Source: Ruminococcus turbiniformis
Lineage (GTDB): Bacteria; Bacillota; Clostridia; Lachnospirales; Lachnospiraceae
Direction: 5' to 3'
DNA length: 64,000 nucleotides
NCBI RefSeq assembly: GCF_020687545.1
Contig: NZ_JAJEQX010000013.1
Span: forward strand, 30,381-94,380
Part shown: piece after piece, positions 7,874 through 15,800 of the stretch
Layout of the letters: the number at the start of each line of letters is the position of its first letter
Numbering within the stretch: the stretch's first letter is position 1
Translations under genes and position numbers: made by a program
Notes under the pieces: model-generated
What the model was told of the DNA's origin: nothing
What the model saw: the letters and a program-made list of their open reading frames with translations, nothing else
Databases searched by the model: none

Positions 7874-8167
7874 ATGGAACAGATCACAAACTATATAAAG
7901 CCGGAACTTCTGGCTGTCTCCGTCGTACTGTACATTATCGGAGCAGCCCTGAAGCAGGCACAGACCGTGCCGGACAAATATATCCCGCTGATCATCGCCG
8001 GGATCGGCATTGCTCTCTGTGCCGCCTGGGTACTTGCCACAAGCCCGGTCCGCACAGTGCCCGAGATTGCTATGGCAGTGTTTACAGCAGTTGTACAGGG
8101 TGTGCTGGTCGCCGGACTGAGCACATATGTAAACCAGATCATCAAACAGGCCGGAAAAAAAGAATAA
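7874..8167 (+). CDS. Orphan phage-type holin
   Basis: 97 residues with three hydrophobic segments (about 12-30, 37-54, 66-88) separated by short loops, and a lysine-rich tail (QAGKKE). The composition resembles small phage holins of the phi-LC3/Hol44 type, but no endolysin or other phage gene is adjacent. A GAGG sequence lies ten bases or so before the ATG. It ends just before the thiamine operon promoter. It could be a phage relic, a murein-hydrolase export helper, or an unrelated small membrane protein. Confidence 0.6.
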   Translation: MEQITNYIKPELLAVSVVLYIIGAALKQAQTVPDKYIPLIIAGIGIALCAAWVLATSPVRTVPEIAMAVFTAVVQGVLVAGLSTYVNQIIKQAGKKE

Positions 8168-8172
8168 AATGA

Positions 8173-8200
8173 TTGACATCTGAATCGATCGTGATATACT
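8173..8200 (+). promoter_or_regulatory. Promoter of the thiamine operon
   Basis: TTGACA (8173-8178), 16-base spacer, TATACT (8195-8200); transcription would start about 8 bases before the TPP aptamer. Confidence 0.85.
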
Positions 8201-8213
8201 TGTTATTGTAATG

Positions 8214-8299
8214 AAAAGGGGAGCTTGCATAAGCAGGCTGAGAGGAAGCTGTTTGCTTCGACCCATAACCTGATTTGGATAATGCCAACGTAGGGAATA
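8214..8299 (+). ncRNA. TPP riboswitch (THI element)
   Basis: The conserved aptamer blocks are present in order: GGGGAGC, GGCTGAGAGG, GACCC, ACCTGATTTGGATAATGCCAACGTAGGGA (the last from 8269 to 8296, with CTGA and GGATAATGCC as the most diagnostic parts). It precedes the terminator at 8320-8348 and the thiSFGHE genes, so ligand binding should promote premature termination. Confidence 0.95.
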
Positions 8300-8319
8300 A
8301 ATACGAAAGAGATTATTTC

Positions 8320-8348
8320 CGGGAGTGCGAAGGCATTCCCGCTTTTTT
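8320..8348 (+). terminator. Expression-platform terminator of the TPP riboswitch
   Basis: A 9-bp stem CGGGAGTGC/GCATTCCCG with a GAAG loop followed by TTTTTT (8343-8348). It is the expected switch hairpin directly after the aptamer. Confidence 0.9.
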
Positions 8349-8438
8349 ATTATTTCTCTTTTTCCGAACAAAGGCCTGCGCCCTTGTACCAAAGATTTCA
8401 TCAGGTCATTACACATATTTCAATTTTATATCGTACAA

Positions 8439-8515
8439 CATAGAGTGAACAGGAGTTCATGAAGGGGTGCACCACCGCGGGTGTATTTCTTTGTGAACTC
8501 TTTTTTCACACTATG
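8439..8515 (+). ncRNA. Second structured leader element upstream of thiS
   Basis: Nested pairing: outer CATAG-A-GTG (8439-8447) with CAC-A-CTATG (8507-8515), inner GAGTTCA with TGAACTC followed by TTTTTT, and an apical GC-rich block GGGGTGCACCACCGCGGGTG. The inner stem plus U-run looks like a terminator that competes with, or is enclosed by, the outer stem. The apical block has some likeness to the T-box GGGTGG..ACCGCGG core, but no stem I or specifier loop is visible. It lies between the TPP terminator and the thiS Shine-Dalgarno, so it would be a second checkpoint. Confidence 0.5.
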
Positions 8516-8529
8516 GGAAAGGAGGCCAT

Positions 8530-8727
8530 ATGATCAGAGTCAACGGAGAGGACAAAAACCTGAAAGAAGGTGTCACCCTTCTTTCTTTTCTGGAGCAGGA
8601 AGGGTACCAGACCGCACGGATTGCCGTGGAGAAAAACGGGGAGATCATTCCCAAAAAGCAGTATGGCGAAACACTGCTTCACAGCGGAGACTCGCTGGAA
8701 ATCGTAAGCTTTGTAGGAGGTGGCTGA
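8530..8727 (+). CDS. thiS: Sulfur carrier protein ThiS
   Basis: 65 residues, a ubiquitin-like beta-grasp protein ending in GG (FVGGG), the site of adenylation and thiocarboxylation. It donates sulfur to the thiazole ring made by ThiG. AAAGGAGG precedes the ATG at 8530. It is the first gene of the operon thiS-thiF-thiG-thiH-thiE. Confidence 0.93.
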   Translation: MIRVNGEDKNLKEGVTLLSFLEQEGYQTARIAVEKNGEIIPKKQYGETLLHSGDSLEIVSFVGGG

Positions 8728-8728
8728 T

Positions 8729-9400
8729 ATGACATTTTCAGAAAATGTATCTGCGGAAAACAGATTTACAAAAGCGGAGATTCAGGAAGCACTGTGCAGC
8801 CGTCATACCACGGAAATACAAAAGCGGCTGGACAGCGCGCGCGTGGCGGTTGCCGGACTGGGCGGGCTTGGTTCAAACGTCGCGTTCGCTCTGGCAAGGA
8901 TCGGTGTCGGACACCTGCACCTGATTGACTTTGACAAAGTCGATCTTACAAATCTGAACCGCCAGCAGTATTTCATGCGGCATGTGGGGATGAACAAAAC
9001 CGACGCACTTAAGGGTGAGCTGCTGGATATCAACCCATATCTGGATATTAAAACAGACTGTATCCGCGTGACAGAAGAAAATATACCTGAACTTTTTAAA
9101 GACGATCCAATCATCTGCGAAGCCTTTGACGTGCCGGAGAATAAAGCCATGCTTGTAAACGGCATTCTGGGACTGTTTACAGAAAAAATTATCGTCAGCG
9201 CATCAGGAATGGCCGGATACGGGGACAGCAACTCTATCTGTACAAAAAAAATTACCGATCGGTTTTACCTGTGCGGCGACGAGATAAGTGATTCCAGTCT
9301 CGGACAGGGACTGATGGCCCCCCGGGTATCAATCTGCGCAGGGCATGAAGCCAATCTGATCACCCGGCTTATTATAGACGGGCATACAGCCACGAAATGA
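8729..9400 (+). CDS. thiF: ThiS adenylyltransferase ThiF
   Basis: 223 residues from the ATG at 8729. A GTG at 8720 is in frame, but AGGAGG at 8715-8720 is spaced correctly only for the ATG. The nucleotide-binding motif GLGGLGSN, the DFDKVDLTNLNRQQ block and the adenylating-enzyme arrangement are typical of the short ThiF type 2 family found beside ThiS in Clostridia. It activates the ThiS C-terminal glycine with ATP. The usual zinc CxxC pairs are not all obvious, which is common in this subfamily. Confidence 0.9.
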   Translation: MTFSENVSAENRFTKAEIQEALCSRHTTEIQKRLDSARVAVAGLGGLGSNVAFALARIGVGHLHLIDFDKVDLTNLNRQQYFMRHVGMNKTDALKGELLDINPYLDIKTDCIRVTEENIPELFKDDPIICEAFDVPENKAMLVNGILGLFTEKIIVSASGMAGYGDSNSICTKKITDRFYLCGDEISDSSLGQGLMAPRVSICAGHEANLITRLIIDGHTATK

Positions 9401-9498
9401 GCACGCAGCTGACCACGTCGGATAAGCCATGTCAGGCTTGAAAATTTTACATTTTAAAATTTCTAATAATATTTTTAAGTTTATAAGGAGATGCAGCA

Positions 9499-10278
9499 AT
9501 GACAAATTCAAACAATGATACATTCTGTCTGGGAGGACACGAATTTCACTCCCGTTTCATATTAGGATCAGGAAAATACTCTCTGGAGCTGATCAAAGCC
9601 GCTGTGGAAAACGCAGGCGCCGAGATCATCACTCTTGCCCTTCGCCGCGCCAATCAGGGCGGACTTGCAAACATTCTTGACTACATTCCGGAGGGCGTCA
9701 CTCTCCTTCCGAACACCTCCGGCGCAAGGAACGCTGAGGAGGCCGTCCGCATTGCCCGCCTTTCCAGAGAGATCTGTGAAAGTGACTTTGTAAAGATTGA
9801 AGTGATCCACGACTCCAAATACCTCCTGCCGGACAACTACGAGACAATCAAGGCGACAGAAATCCTCGCAAAGGAAGGCTTCGTCGTAATGCCGTACATG
9901 TATCCGGATCTGAACGCCGCAAGAGATCTCGCAAATGCCGGGGCTGCCTGCGTGATGCCGCTTGGCTCTCCGATCGGTTCCAACAAGGGAATCTGCACGA
10001 AAGAGTTCATCCAGATTCTGATCGACGAGATTGATCTGCCGATCATCGTGGATGCCGGCATCGGAAGACCATCCCAAGCGTGCGAAGCAATGGAAATGGG
10101 CGCAGCAGCCGTTATGGCAAACACAGCCATCGCAACAGCCGGAGATGTCCCTGCAATGGCAGGCGCATTTAAAAAAGCTATCGAAGCCGGAAGATGCGCA
10201 TACCTTTCCGGCATGGGACGGGTAATGGAAAAAGGGGCCAGCGCGTCTTCTCCGCTGACCGGATTTATTCAGGAATAG
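9499..10278 (+). CDS. thiG: Thiazole synthase ThiG
   Basis: 259 residues, full length. TIM-barrel enzyme that condenses deoxyxylulose phosphate, dehydroglycine and ThiS thiocarboxylate into the thiazole carboxylate phosphate. Diagnostic segments: [32 protein letters not shown] with the Schiff-base lysine, [11 protein letters not shown], and [28 protein letters not shown] lies nine bases before the ATG. Confidence 0.95.
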   Translation: MTNSNNDTFCLGGHEFHSRFILGSGKYSLELIKAAVENAGAEIITLALRRANQGGLANILDYIPEGVTLLPNTSGARNAEEAVRIARLSREICESDFVKIEVIHDSKYLLPDNYETIKATEILAKEGFVVMPYMYPDLNAARDLANAGAACVMPLGSPIGSNKGICTKEFIQILIDEIDLPIIVDAGIGRPSQACEAMEMGAAAVMANTAIATAGDVPAMAGAFKKAIEAGRCAYLSGMGRVMEKGASASSPLTGFIQE

Positions 10279-10291
10279 GAGTGACTGGAAA

Positions 10292-11509
10292 ATGAGCAAA
10301 AATGACCACATCAACGAAAGTATCTTAAGCGATGAAATCCGGGAACACCAGAAGGAAAACCGGATTGATCATATGACATATCTTCCGGACATGGAAGTCA
10401 TCGATTCCGACGTGATGGATCGGGTGATCACCGCCATGAACGAGTACGACTACGACAAATACACGGAAAAGGACGTCATCCGTGCGCTTAACAAAGACAG
10501 CCTCACCCCGGAAGATTTTGCGGCGCTTCTCTCGCCCGCCGCGCTTCCTCATCTGGAAGAGATGGCGCAGAAGGCACAGCAGGAGACACGGAAACATTTC
10601 GGAAATTCCGTCTATATGTTTACTCCGCTCTACATCGCAAACTACTGTGAAAACTACTGCATCTACTGCGGTTTCAACTGCCACAACAAAATCAACAGAG
10701 CAAAGCTCAACTACGAAGAAATCGAAGAAGAGATGAAGGCCATTGCCGAGACCGGTCTTCAGGAGATTCTCATTCTGACCGGGGAGAGCAAGGCAAAATC
10801 TGACGTAAAATATATCGGAGAGGCATGCAAAATCGCCCGGAAATATTTTAAAGTCATCGGCCTGGAAGTGTATCCGATGAATTCCGATGAGTACCATTAT
10901 CTCCATGAATGCGGCGTGGACTATGTGACGGTATTTCAGGAGACATACAATTCCGACAAATACGAGACACTCCATCTTGCCGGTCACAAACGAATCTTCC
11001 CGTATCGTTTCAACACACAGGAGCGGGCGCTCATGGGCGGCATGAGAGGCGTTGCATTCGCCGCTCTTCTGGGACTTGACGATTTCCGAAAGGACGCGTT
11101 CGCCACGGGAATGCACGCATATCTTCTGCAGAGAAAATATCCCCACGCTGAGATTTCCTTCTCCTGCCCGAGACTGCGTCCGATCATCAACAACGACAAG
11201 ATCAATCCGATGGATGTCCACGAAGCACAGCTTCTGCAGGTTGTAACTGCGTACCGTCTCTTCATGCCCTACGCGGGAATCACCATTTCCACCCGGGAAT
11301 GCGCAAGAGTCAGGGATAACATCGTGAATATCGCGGCAACAAAAATATCCGCCGGAGTAAGCACCGGCATCGGAAGCCATGTGGAGGATCTGGAGGACAA
11401 GGGAGACGAGCAGTTTGAGATTTCCGACTCCCGCAGTGTGGAAGAAGTGTACAACGACCTGGCCGCGCTCCATCTCCAGCCTGTTATGAGTGATTATATC
11501 TATGTATAA
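10292..11509 (+). CDS. thiH: Radical SAM dehydroglycine synthase ThiH
   Basis: 405 residues. The radical SAM cluster motif CENYCIYC (CxxxCxxC) lies near residue 117, in a ThiH-type context (YIANYCENYC). It cleaves tyrosine to dehydroglycine and p-cresol for the thiazole ring, which is the anaerobic alternative to glycine oxidase ThiO and fits an anaerobe. Its stop codon overlaps the start of thiE. Confidence 0.94.
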   Translation: MSKNDHINESILSDEIREHQKENRIDHMTYLPDMEVIDSDVMDRVITAMNEYDYDKYTEKDVIRALNKDSLTPEDFAALLSPAALPHLEEMAQKAQQETRKHFGNSVYMFTPLYIANYCENYCIYCGFNCHNKINRAKLNYEEIEEEMKAIAETGLQEILILTGESKAKSDVKYIGEACKIARKYFKVIGLEVYPMNSDEYHYLHECGVDYVTVFQETYNSDKYETLHLAGHKRIFPYRFNTQERALMGGMRGVAFAALLGLDDFRKDAFATGMHAYLLQRKYPHAEISFSCPRLRPIINNDKINPMDVHEAQLLQVVTAYRLFMPYAGITISTRECARVRDNIVNIAATKISAGVSTGIGSHVEDLEDKGDEQFEISDSRSVEEVYNDLAALHLQPVMSDYIYV

Positions 11510-12143
11510 AGAAATTGATTTTTCCAATATTATCGCCGTTTCGAACCGGAGTTTAAGCCGTCTGCCCTATCTGGAGCAGGTGGAGCGGATCTGCAGTTTT
11601 CACCCGAAGGCATTTCTGCTGCGGGAAAAAGATCTTCCGGAGGAAGAATATTTAAAACTTGCGCGGGAAGTAAATAAAATCTGCGTGCGGCACGGCGTCG
11701 CCCTGATCCCCCACTTCTATCCTGAGGCAGCGGAATCACTGGGGTTAGACGTGGTGCATCTTCCTCTCTGGAAATTGAAGACAGTACGGGAAGCGGAAAA
11801 TACACGAACTGCTGAAGATGCACGGGCCGCAGAAGCAGCAAGCCTGGATACAGATACAGCATATCTTCATTTCCGCATCGGCGTCTCGGTCCACTCGGCA
11901 GAAGAAGCCCGCGAGGCAGTACGCCTCGGGGCTTCTTACCTGACAGCCGGGCACGTCTTTCTTACAGACTGTAAAAAGGGACTTCCGGCAAGGGGACTTG
12001 ATTTCCTGCGGGAAGTCTGCGAATCGGTGCCGGTACCGGTGTATGGGATCGGCGGGATTCACCTGGATGCAGAGCAGATTGGGGCTGTTCTGAGGCAGGG
12101 AGCAGCGGGGGTCTGTATTATGTCAGGGATGATGAGGATGTGA
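11502..12143 (+). CDS. thiE: Thiamine phosphate synthase-like protein (ThiE/TenI)
   Basis: 213 residues from the ATG at 11502. A GTG at 11490 is an alternative start; neither has a clear Shine-Dalgarno, as expected for coupling with thiH. Family marks: FLLREKDL near the start, FRIGVSVHSAEEA, YLTAGHVFLTDCKKG and YGIGGI near the end. An extra Ala/Glu/Arg/Thr-rich segment (about residues 88-110, with repeats such as TAEDARAAEAAS) is inserted between strands and is unusual for ThiE. The sequence cannot separate thiamine phosphate synthase from TenI-type thiazole tautomerase. Confidence 0.85.
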   Translation: MYKEIDFSNIIAVSNRSLSRLPYLEQVERICSFHPKAFLLREKDLPEEEYLKLAREVNKICVRHGVALIPHFYPEAAESLGLDVVHLPLWKLKTVREAENTRTAEDARAAEAASLDTDTAYLHFRIGVSVHSAEEAREAVRLGASYLTAGHVFLTDCKKGLPARGLDFLREVCESVPVPVYGIGGIHLDAEQIGAVLRQGAAGVCIMSGMMRM

Positions 12144-12170
12144 AAAGATTTTCAAAGTTTTAAAAAAGCA

Positions 12171-12199
12171 TTGACAAACCGCACAACAGGCAGTATACT
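12171..12199 (+). promoter_or_regulatory. Promoter of tRNA-Trp
   Basis: TTGACA (12171-12176), 17-base spacer, TATACT (12194-12199), five bases before a hairpin and 35 bases before the tRNA. Confidence 0.85.
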
Positions 12200-12204
12200 A
12201 TCTA

Positions 12205-12229
12205 AGTGACTTGCGGAAAGCAAGTCACT
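12205..12229 (+). other. Perfect hairpin in the tRNA-Trp leader
   Basis: Ten perfect base pairs (AGTGACTTGC/GCAAGTCACT) closed by a GGAAA loop, between the promoter and the tRNA 5' end. It would form the 5' leader of the precursor and may affect RNase P or other processing. Confidence 0.6.
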
Positions 12230-12233
12230 GTAC

Positions 12234-12304
12234 AGGGGATTGGTCAAATGGTATGATAGGGGTCTCCAAAACCTTTGGTGGGAGTTCGATTCTCTCATCC
12301 CCTG
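12234..12304 (+). tRNA. tRNA-Trp (anticodon CCA)
   Basis: Acceptor AGGGGAT pairs with ATCCCCT, discriminator G, D arm with GGTCAAATGG, anticodon loop CTCCAAA giving CCA, and T arm with GTTCGATTC. No CCA is encoded at the 3' end. It stands alone between its own promoter and terminator. Confidence 0.95.
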
Positions 12305-12313
12305 CTGGGTGTG

Positions 12314-12359
12314 GTGCTGAAAGCCGTTGTTCAGGCGGTTTCCAGCACTTTTATTTTTT
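12314..12359 (+). terminator. Terminator after tRNA-Trp
   Basis: GTGCTG..CCG pairs with CGG..CAGCAC, followed by TTTTATTTTTT. Confidence 0.85.
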
Positions 12360-12392
12360 GAGTTTCTCTGAGTAATCATTGAGTAATCACCA

Positions 12393-12578
12393 TCAATACG
12401 TCAGCGCACGGCTGATGATATCTTTCCTGTTTGATAACTCGGAATTATCAAAAATGTAATATTGTTCTGTAGTCTTAAAGTTGCTGTGTCCGACCTGCGA
12501 GATAATAATACTTTTGAGAGCAAGCCGGAAAGCCAAGTAATCGCCGTTTCTCCGTTTAAAATCATTCCCCCCGGACAA
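12393..12578 (-). pseudogene. Tyrosine recombinase (integrase) C-terminal remnant
   Basis: About 50 residues resemble the very C-terminus of a phage/ICE integrase: an SQVGHSNFKTTEQYYIF segment, where GHS..T.. holds the conserved histidine and YYIF the nucleophilic tyrosine, then a short tail. The catalytic arginines and everything upstream are missing. It lies about 90 bases from tRNA-Trp, the usual place for an integrase at a tRNA attachment site, so it probably marks a former integration. Confidence 0.6.
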
Positions 12579-12652
12579 ATATCTTGATGCTAATGAAATA
12601 TATCATATAATATATTTAGCCAGATTAGCCAAATAATAGCAGAGGTGGCCAT

Positions 12653-12859
12653 ATGACTAAAGTAAACATGCCTGGATGCCCAGCGCAGTTTATCCAAACT
12701 TGTTAATATGCCGGAAACGAAACAGGAAGATGTTATCTATCTTGCAAGGAACGGCACTCCTGTTGTCCAGATGACCCTGATTCCGGAAAAACCTGCCGGA
12801 CAACGAATTGGAGCGGCAGCAGGGAAGTTTACCGTTCCGGATAAATTTGAATTCTCACT
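12653..12859 (+). pseudogene. Frameshifted and truncated Phd/YefM-type antitoxin
   Basis: Reading from the ATG at 12653 gives MTKVNM and then runs to a stop. Dropping one C at 12671 restores LDAQRSLSKLVNMPETKQEDVI..., followed by a typical Phd continuation with the RIGAAAGKF motif. The reading then runs into the 3' end of the STAND gene with the usual acidic tail missing. A plausible promoter (TTGATG-N16-TATAAT, 12584-12611) and AGAGGTGG site remain. No toxin gene follows. It is a relic. Confidence 0.7.
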
Positions 12860-15800
12860 TCAGTTCACCGTCAGCTCCGCATTCCGCGTCTGTTCCCTCA
12901 GTTTTTCGATATACCCGCTGACCTCTCCGATATCAGCCTCTGCGCCCAGATCCCGGACTGCCCGCAGCATATAATACTGGAGCTCATAATCCGCCCCGGT
13001 AAGTTCACTGCTGTACCGATCGATAAGGTCCTGTATTTTGCCGGCATATTCATCATACATGTCAAACTGTCTGCAATATCCCTGCAGTTCATAGAGTTCC
13101 TCCAGGATTTCCGGATAAAATTCCCCTCGCTTCGCCGCATCTGACTCAAGCTGGCTTTCGGCCGCTTCCAGATAGGGAACGAGCCAGCGCCATGCGGGAC
13201 ACTCCGCGGTTTTTCCCATTTCCATATACATCCGCCTGGAATATTCATACGACTGGAACGCATACTCTTTCAGCAGTTCCGCCAGGCCGGGATTTTCTTT
13301 CCGGCTCTTTTCAAGAAATTTCCTGTAACGGGCCGTCTCATCTGTCAGCCTTTCGGCCCATCTCATATCCCGGCTGCTCCTGAATGCTTCTCTGCATATT
13401 CCGGCGCAGCAGTCCATCACTTCTCTCCAGCGTGACTGCACACTCCGGTCTAAAGTCTGATCAGCGCCGGAATCTCTTTTTCCCGGAAGAGTCTCATATC
13501 TCTCCCACAGCTCTTCCAAACCGGCTGTTCCCGGGATCCGGCTGCACGCCTGCCAGAGTTCAATCAAAGCTTCTCTTTCAATATATGCTTCCCCCTGCGC
13601 ATAACCGTCCTTTCTGTACTTTTCCGCACACTGGTCCATCAGCCGGATACGCTGCAGAAAATTATCTGCCAGCTTCTCTTTTCTCTCAGGGTATTTTGAC
13701 AGTATTTTCCCCATTTCAAAGAGGAGGTTCATCTTTTCCTGCATCCGCTTTTTAAACTCCCCCGCCTCAGCGCCCATGTCCGGCACGATCTTCTCCTGCT
13801 CCTTTTCAAGCTTTAAGAGCCGCCTTTCCTCCCGGACTTTTTCGGTGACAGCCAGGATATCCTCAAGCGCGTCCGGCAGGCTCCAGCCTCTTTCCCTGTA
13901 ATAACCGGACAATTGGCGCGCCTGTTTAAGGAGCAGCGGCCTTTTTGATGCATCCCCGTTTTCTGTGCAGTTATTGAGAATAGATCCATACGCGCCGGCA
14001 ACTTTATCAAGCAGTTCTCTGTCGCACGTGATCCGCCCTCTGAGTTCCTGCGAAGTGAGGAATTCAAACTGCTCCTGTACTTCCCGCTCATTCGCGAACA
14101 CCGTTCTCAAAAACGCGTTTCGCGGCCAGTATTTCGCCGCGCTGCCCAGCACTTCCGCTGCCTGCTCCTTTTCGCCCGACGCACAGAGGATCTTCCCCCG
14201 GATACAGGCGGCATACAGGCGGATCTGTCTCTCCTCTTCTTCCCCTGTCTGCTCCCCGGCCAGACGCAGGAAGGCTGCGGCGCCTTCCGGATCTTTCCGG
14301 CTCAGGGCTGCCGAAGCTTTTATAAGGTACAGTTCCCCTTTCATCATACGCAGCTGCCGGGAATATCCCTTCTTTTCCGCCCAGCCCGCATCCAGGCCGG
14401 AGAGCATTTTCCCGCTCAGGTCTGCCGCTTCCTGCGCCTCATCGTATTTCCCCCATCTGCAGAAAATCCGCGCCGCCTTGAAGAAACGCCCGGCCACGCC
14501 CCAGCGGCGTGCCGGAGAGATCTCACCGCCTGTATTTTTCAGAAGGGTCATGATCTTTTCGCACCAGAGAACCGCCTTTCCTTCATCCTGTACCATATCA
14601 TAGTACTCCGCTCCCTTTTCACAGATCAGCCCCATCTGGCTTTCTGCGGCAACAGGATCACGGTCCCTGTACAGCCAGGCAGTCTCTTTTTCCAGCATTT
14701 CAAGATCCCCGTCCATCTGTGCGCGGAAGAACTCCGGCGTTTCACAGGGATACAGCGGTTCTGCTGCAAACATCTCCGACCGCTCATCTTTCCATGTCCA
14801 GATATCGCCTTCCAGCCGGTGACACACTCTCGCGTATCTGGGCATCAGGCTGCTCTCCAGCACCCATATATAAGTGGGGTCCTCTTTCGTCCTCTCCCTC
14901 AGCATTTCGTCATATATCGATACCGCCCGTGCATAGCAGGCGCTGATCTCGCCCGCATGTCCGCTCTCCCGGCTTTTTTCCTCATTCCTGTCCGTTTTTT
15001 CAAGGAACCTTCCCATATCGCAGCTTCGGTATGCGTAGAAATCCCTGAAAGCTTCAAACCCGTAGTCCGAGCTCAGCTTCTTCCAGACAGTGAGCTCAGC
15101 CCGCCGGTACCTTAAGGAAAATGATTCCTTTACCACGCTGCCAAGAGCTTCCAGGATGCAGGTATATTGATATCTTTCTTCCAGTGTGGGGAACAGAAGC
15201 ATCCGCTCCTGATACCACGGGAAGATCTCTTTTGCCAGATCAAACGCCGCCTGGCTGCATTTTGCGTCCCTGAAGGCAAGGGTAAGGGCTGCCTGCTGCC
15301 CCCTCAGAGCGCTGTATACAGCCTCCGTCACAGCATCCTTTCCTTCCTGCCGCTTAGCCTGATCATATTTTTCGTCCATTCCCTCATGTTTTCTGTCCAT
15401 TTCGGAGACAGCAGCGGCCAGAAACGCTCTGTATTCTTTCAGAGCTGCCTGCCTTTCTGTCCGCTCTGCCTGCTTTTCGGCCCGCTCCGCCTGCCCTCTT
15501 CCTGCATAAAATGCCGGTATCTGCGATACGGTCTGTATCCCGTACTCTGCCAGGTCAGCCCCCTGCTCCAATATCCGCCGTCTCACCGACTCCACGCACT
15601 GCCCCATCTCCTTCCAGAGCGGACTGCCCGGACTCATCGGCATCGTCCGCAGAAGATGGATGTAAAACGCGTCGTTCTCCTCTTTTCCCGGACATCTGAG
15701 CGCCCTGTACGCGGCGGCTGTCTCTTTCCACTGCCGCACATGTGCTTTTTTGTCCAGGCTGTAACTGTAAAAATCGTTCCCCGCAAGCTTGAGGTAAAAC

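Noticed and set aside
7784..8416. Minus-strand ORF of about 210 residues across holin and riboswitch
   Set aside because: Antisense to a real CDS and to the TPP aptamer; no start signal and no family likeness.
8439..8515. T-box riboswitch controlled by a tRNA
   Set aside because: The apical GC block is only weakly like a T-box core; there is no stem I, specifier loop or standard GGGTGG..ACCGCG spacing.
10325..11527. 400-residue minus-strand ORF opposite thiH
   Set aside because: Mirror frame of thiH; Val/Asp/His-rich sequence with no family likeness.
12152..12379. 75-residue minus-strand ORF over the tRNA
   Set aside because: It is antisense to tRNA-Trp and its hairpins, with no ribosome site.
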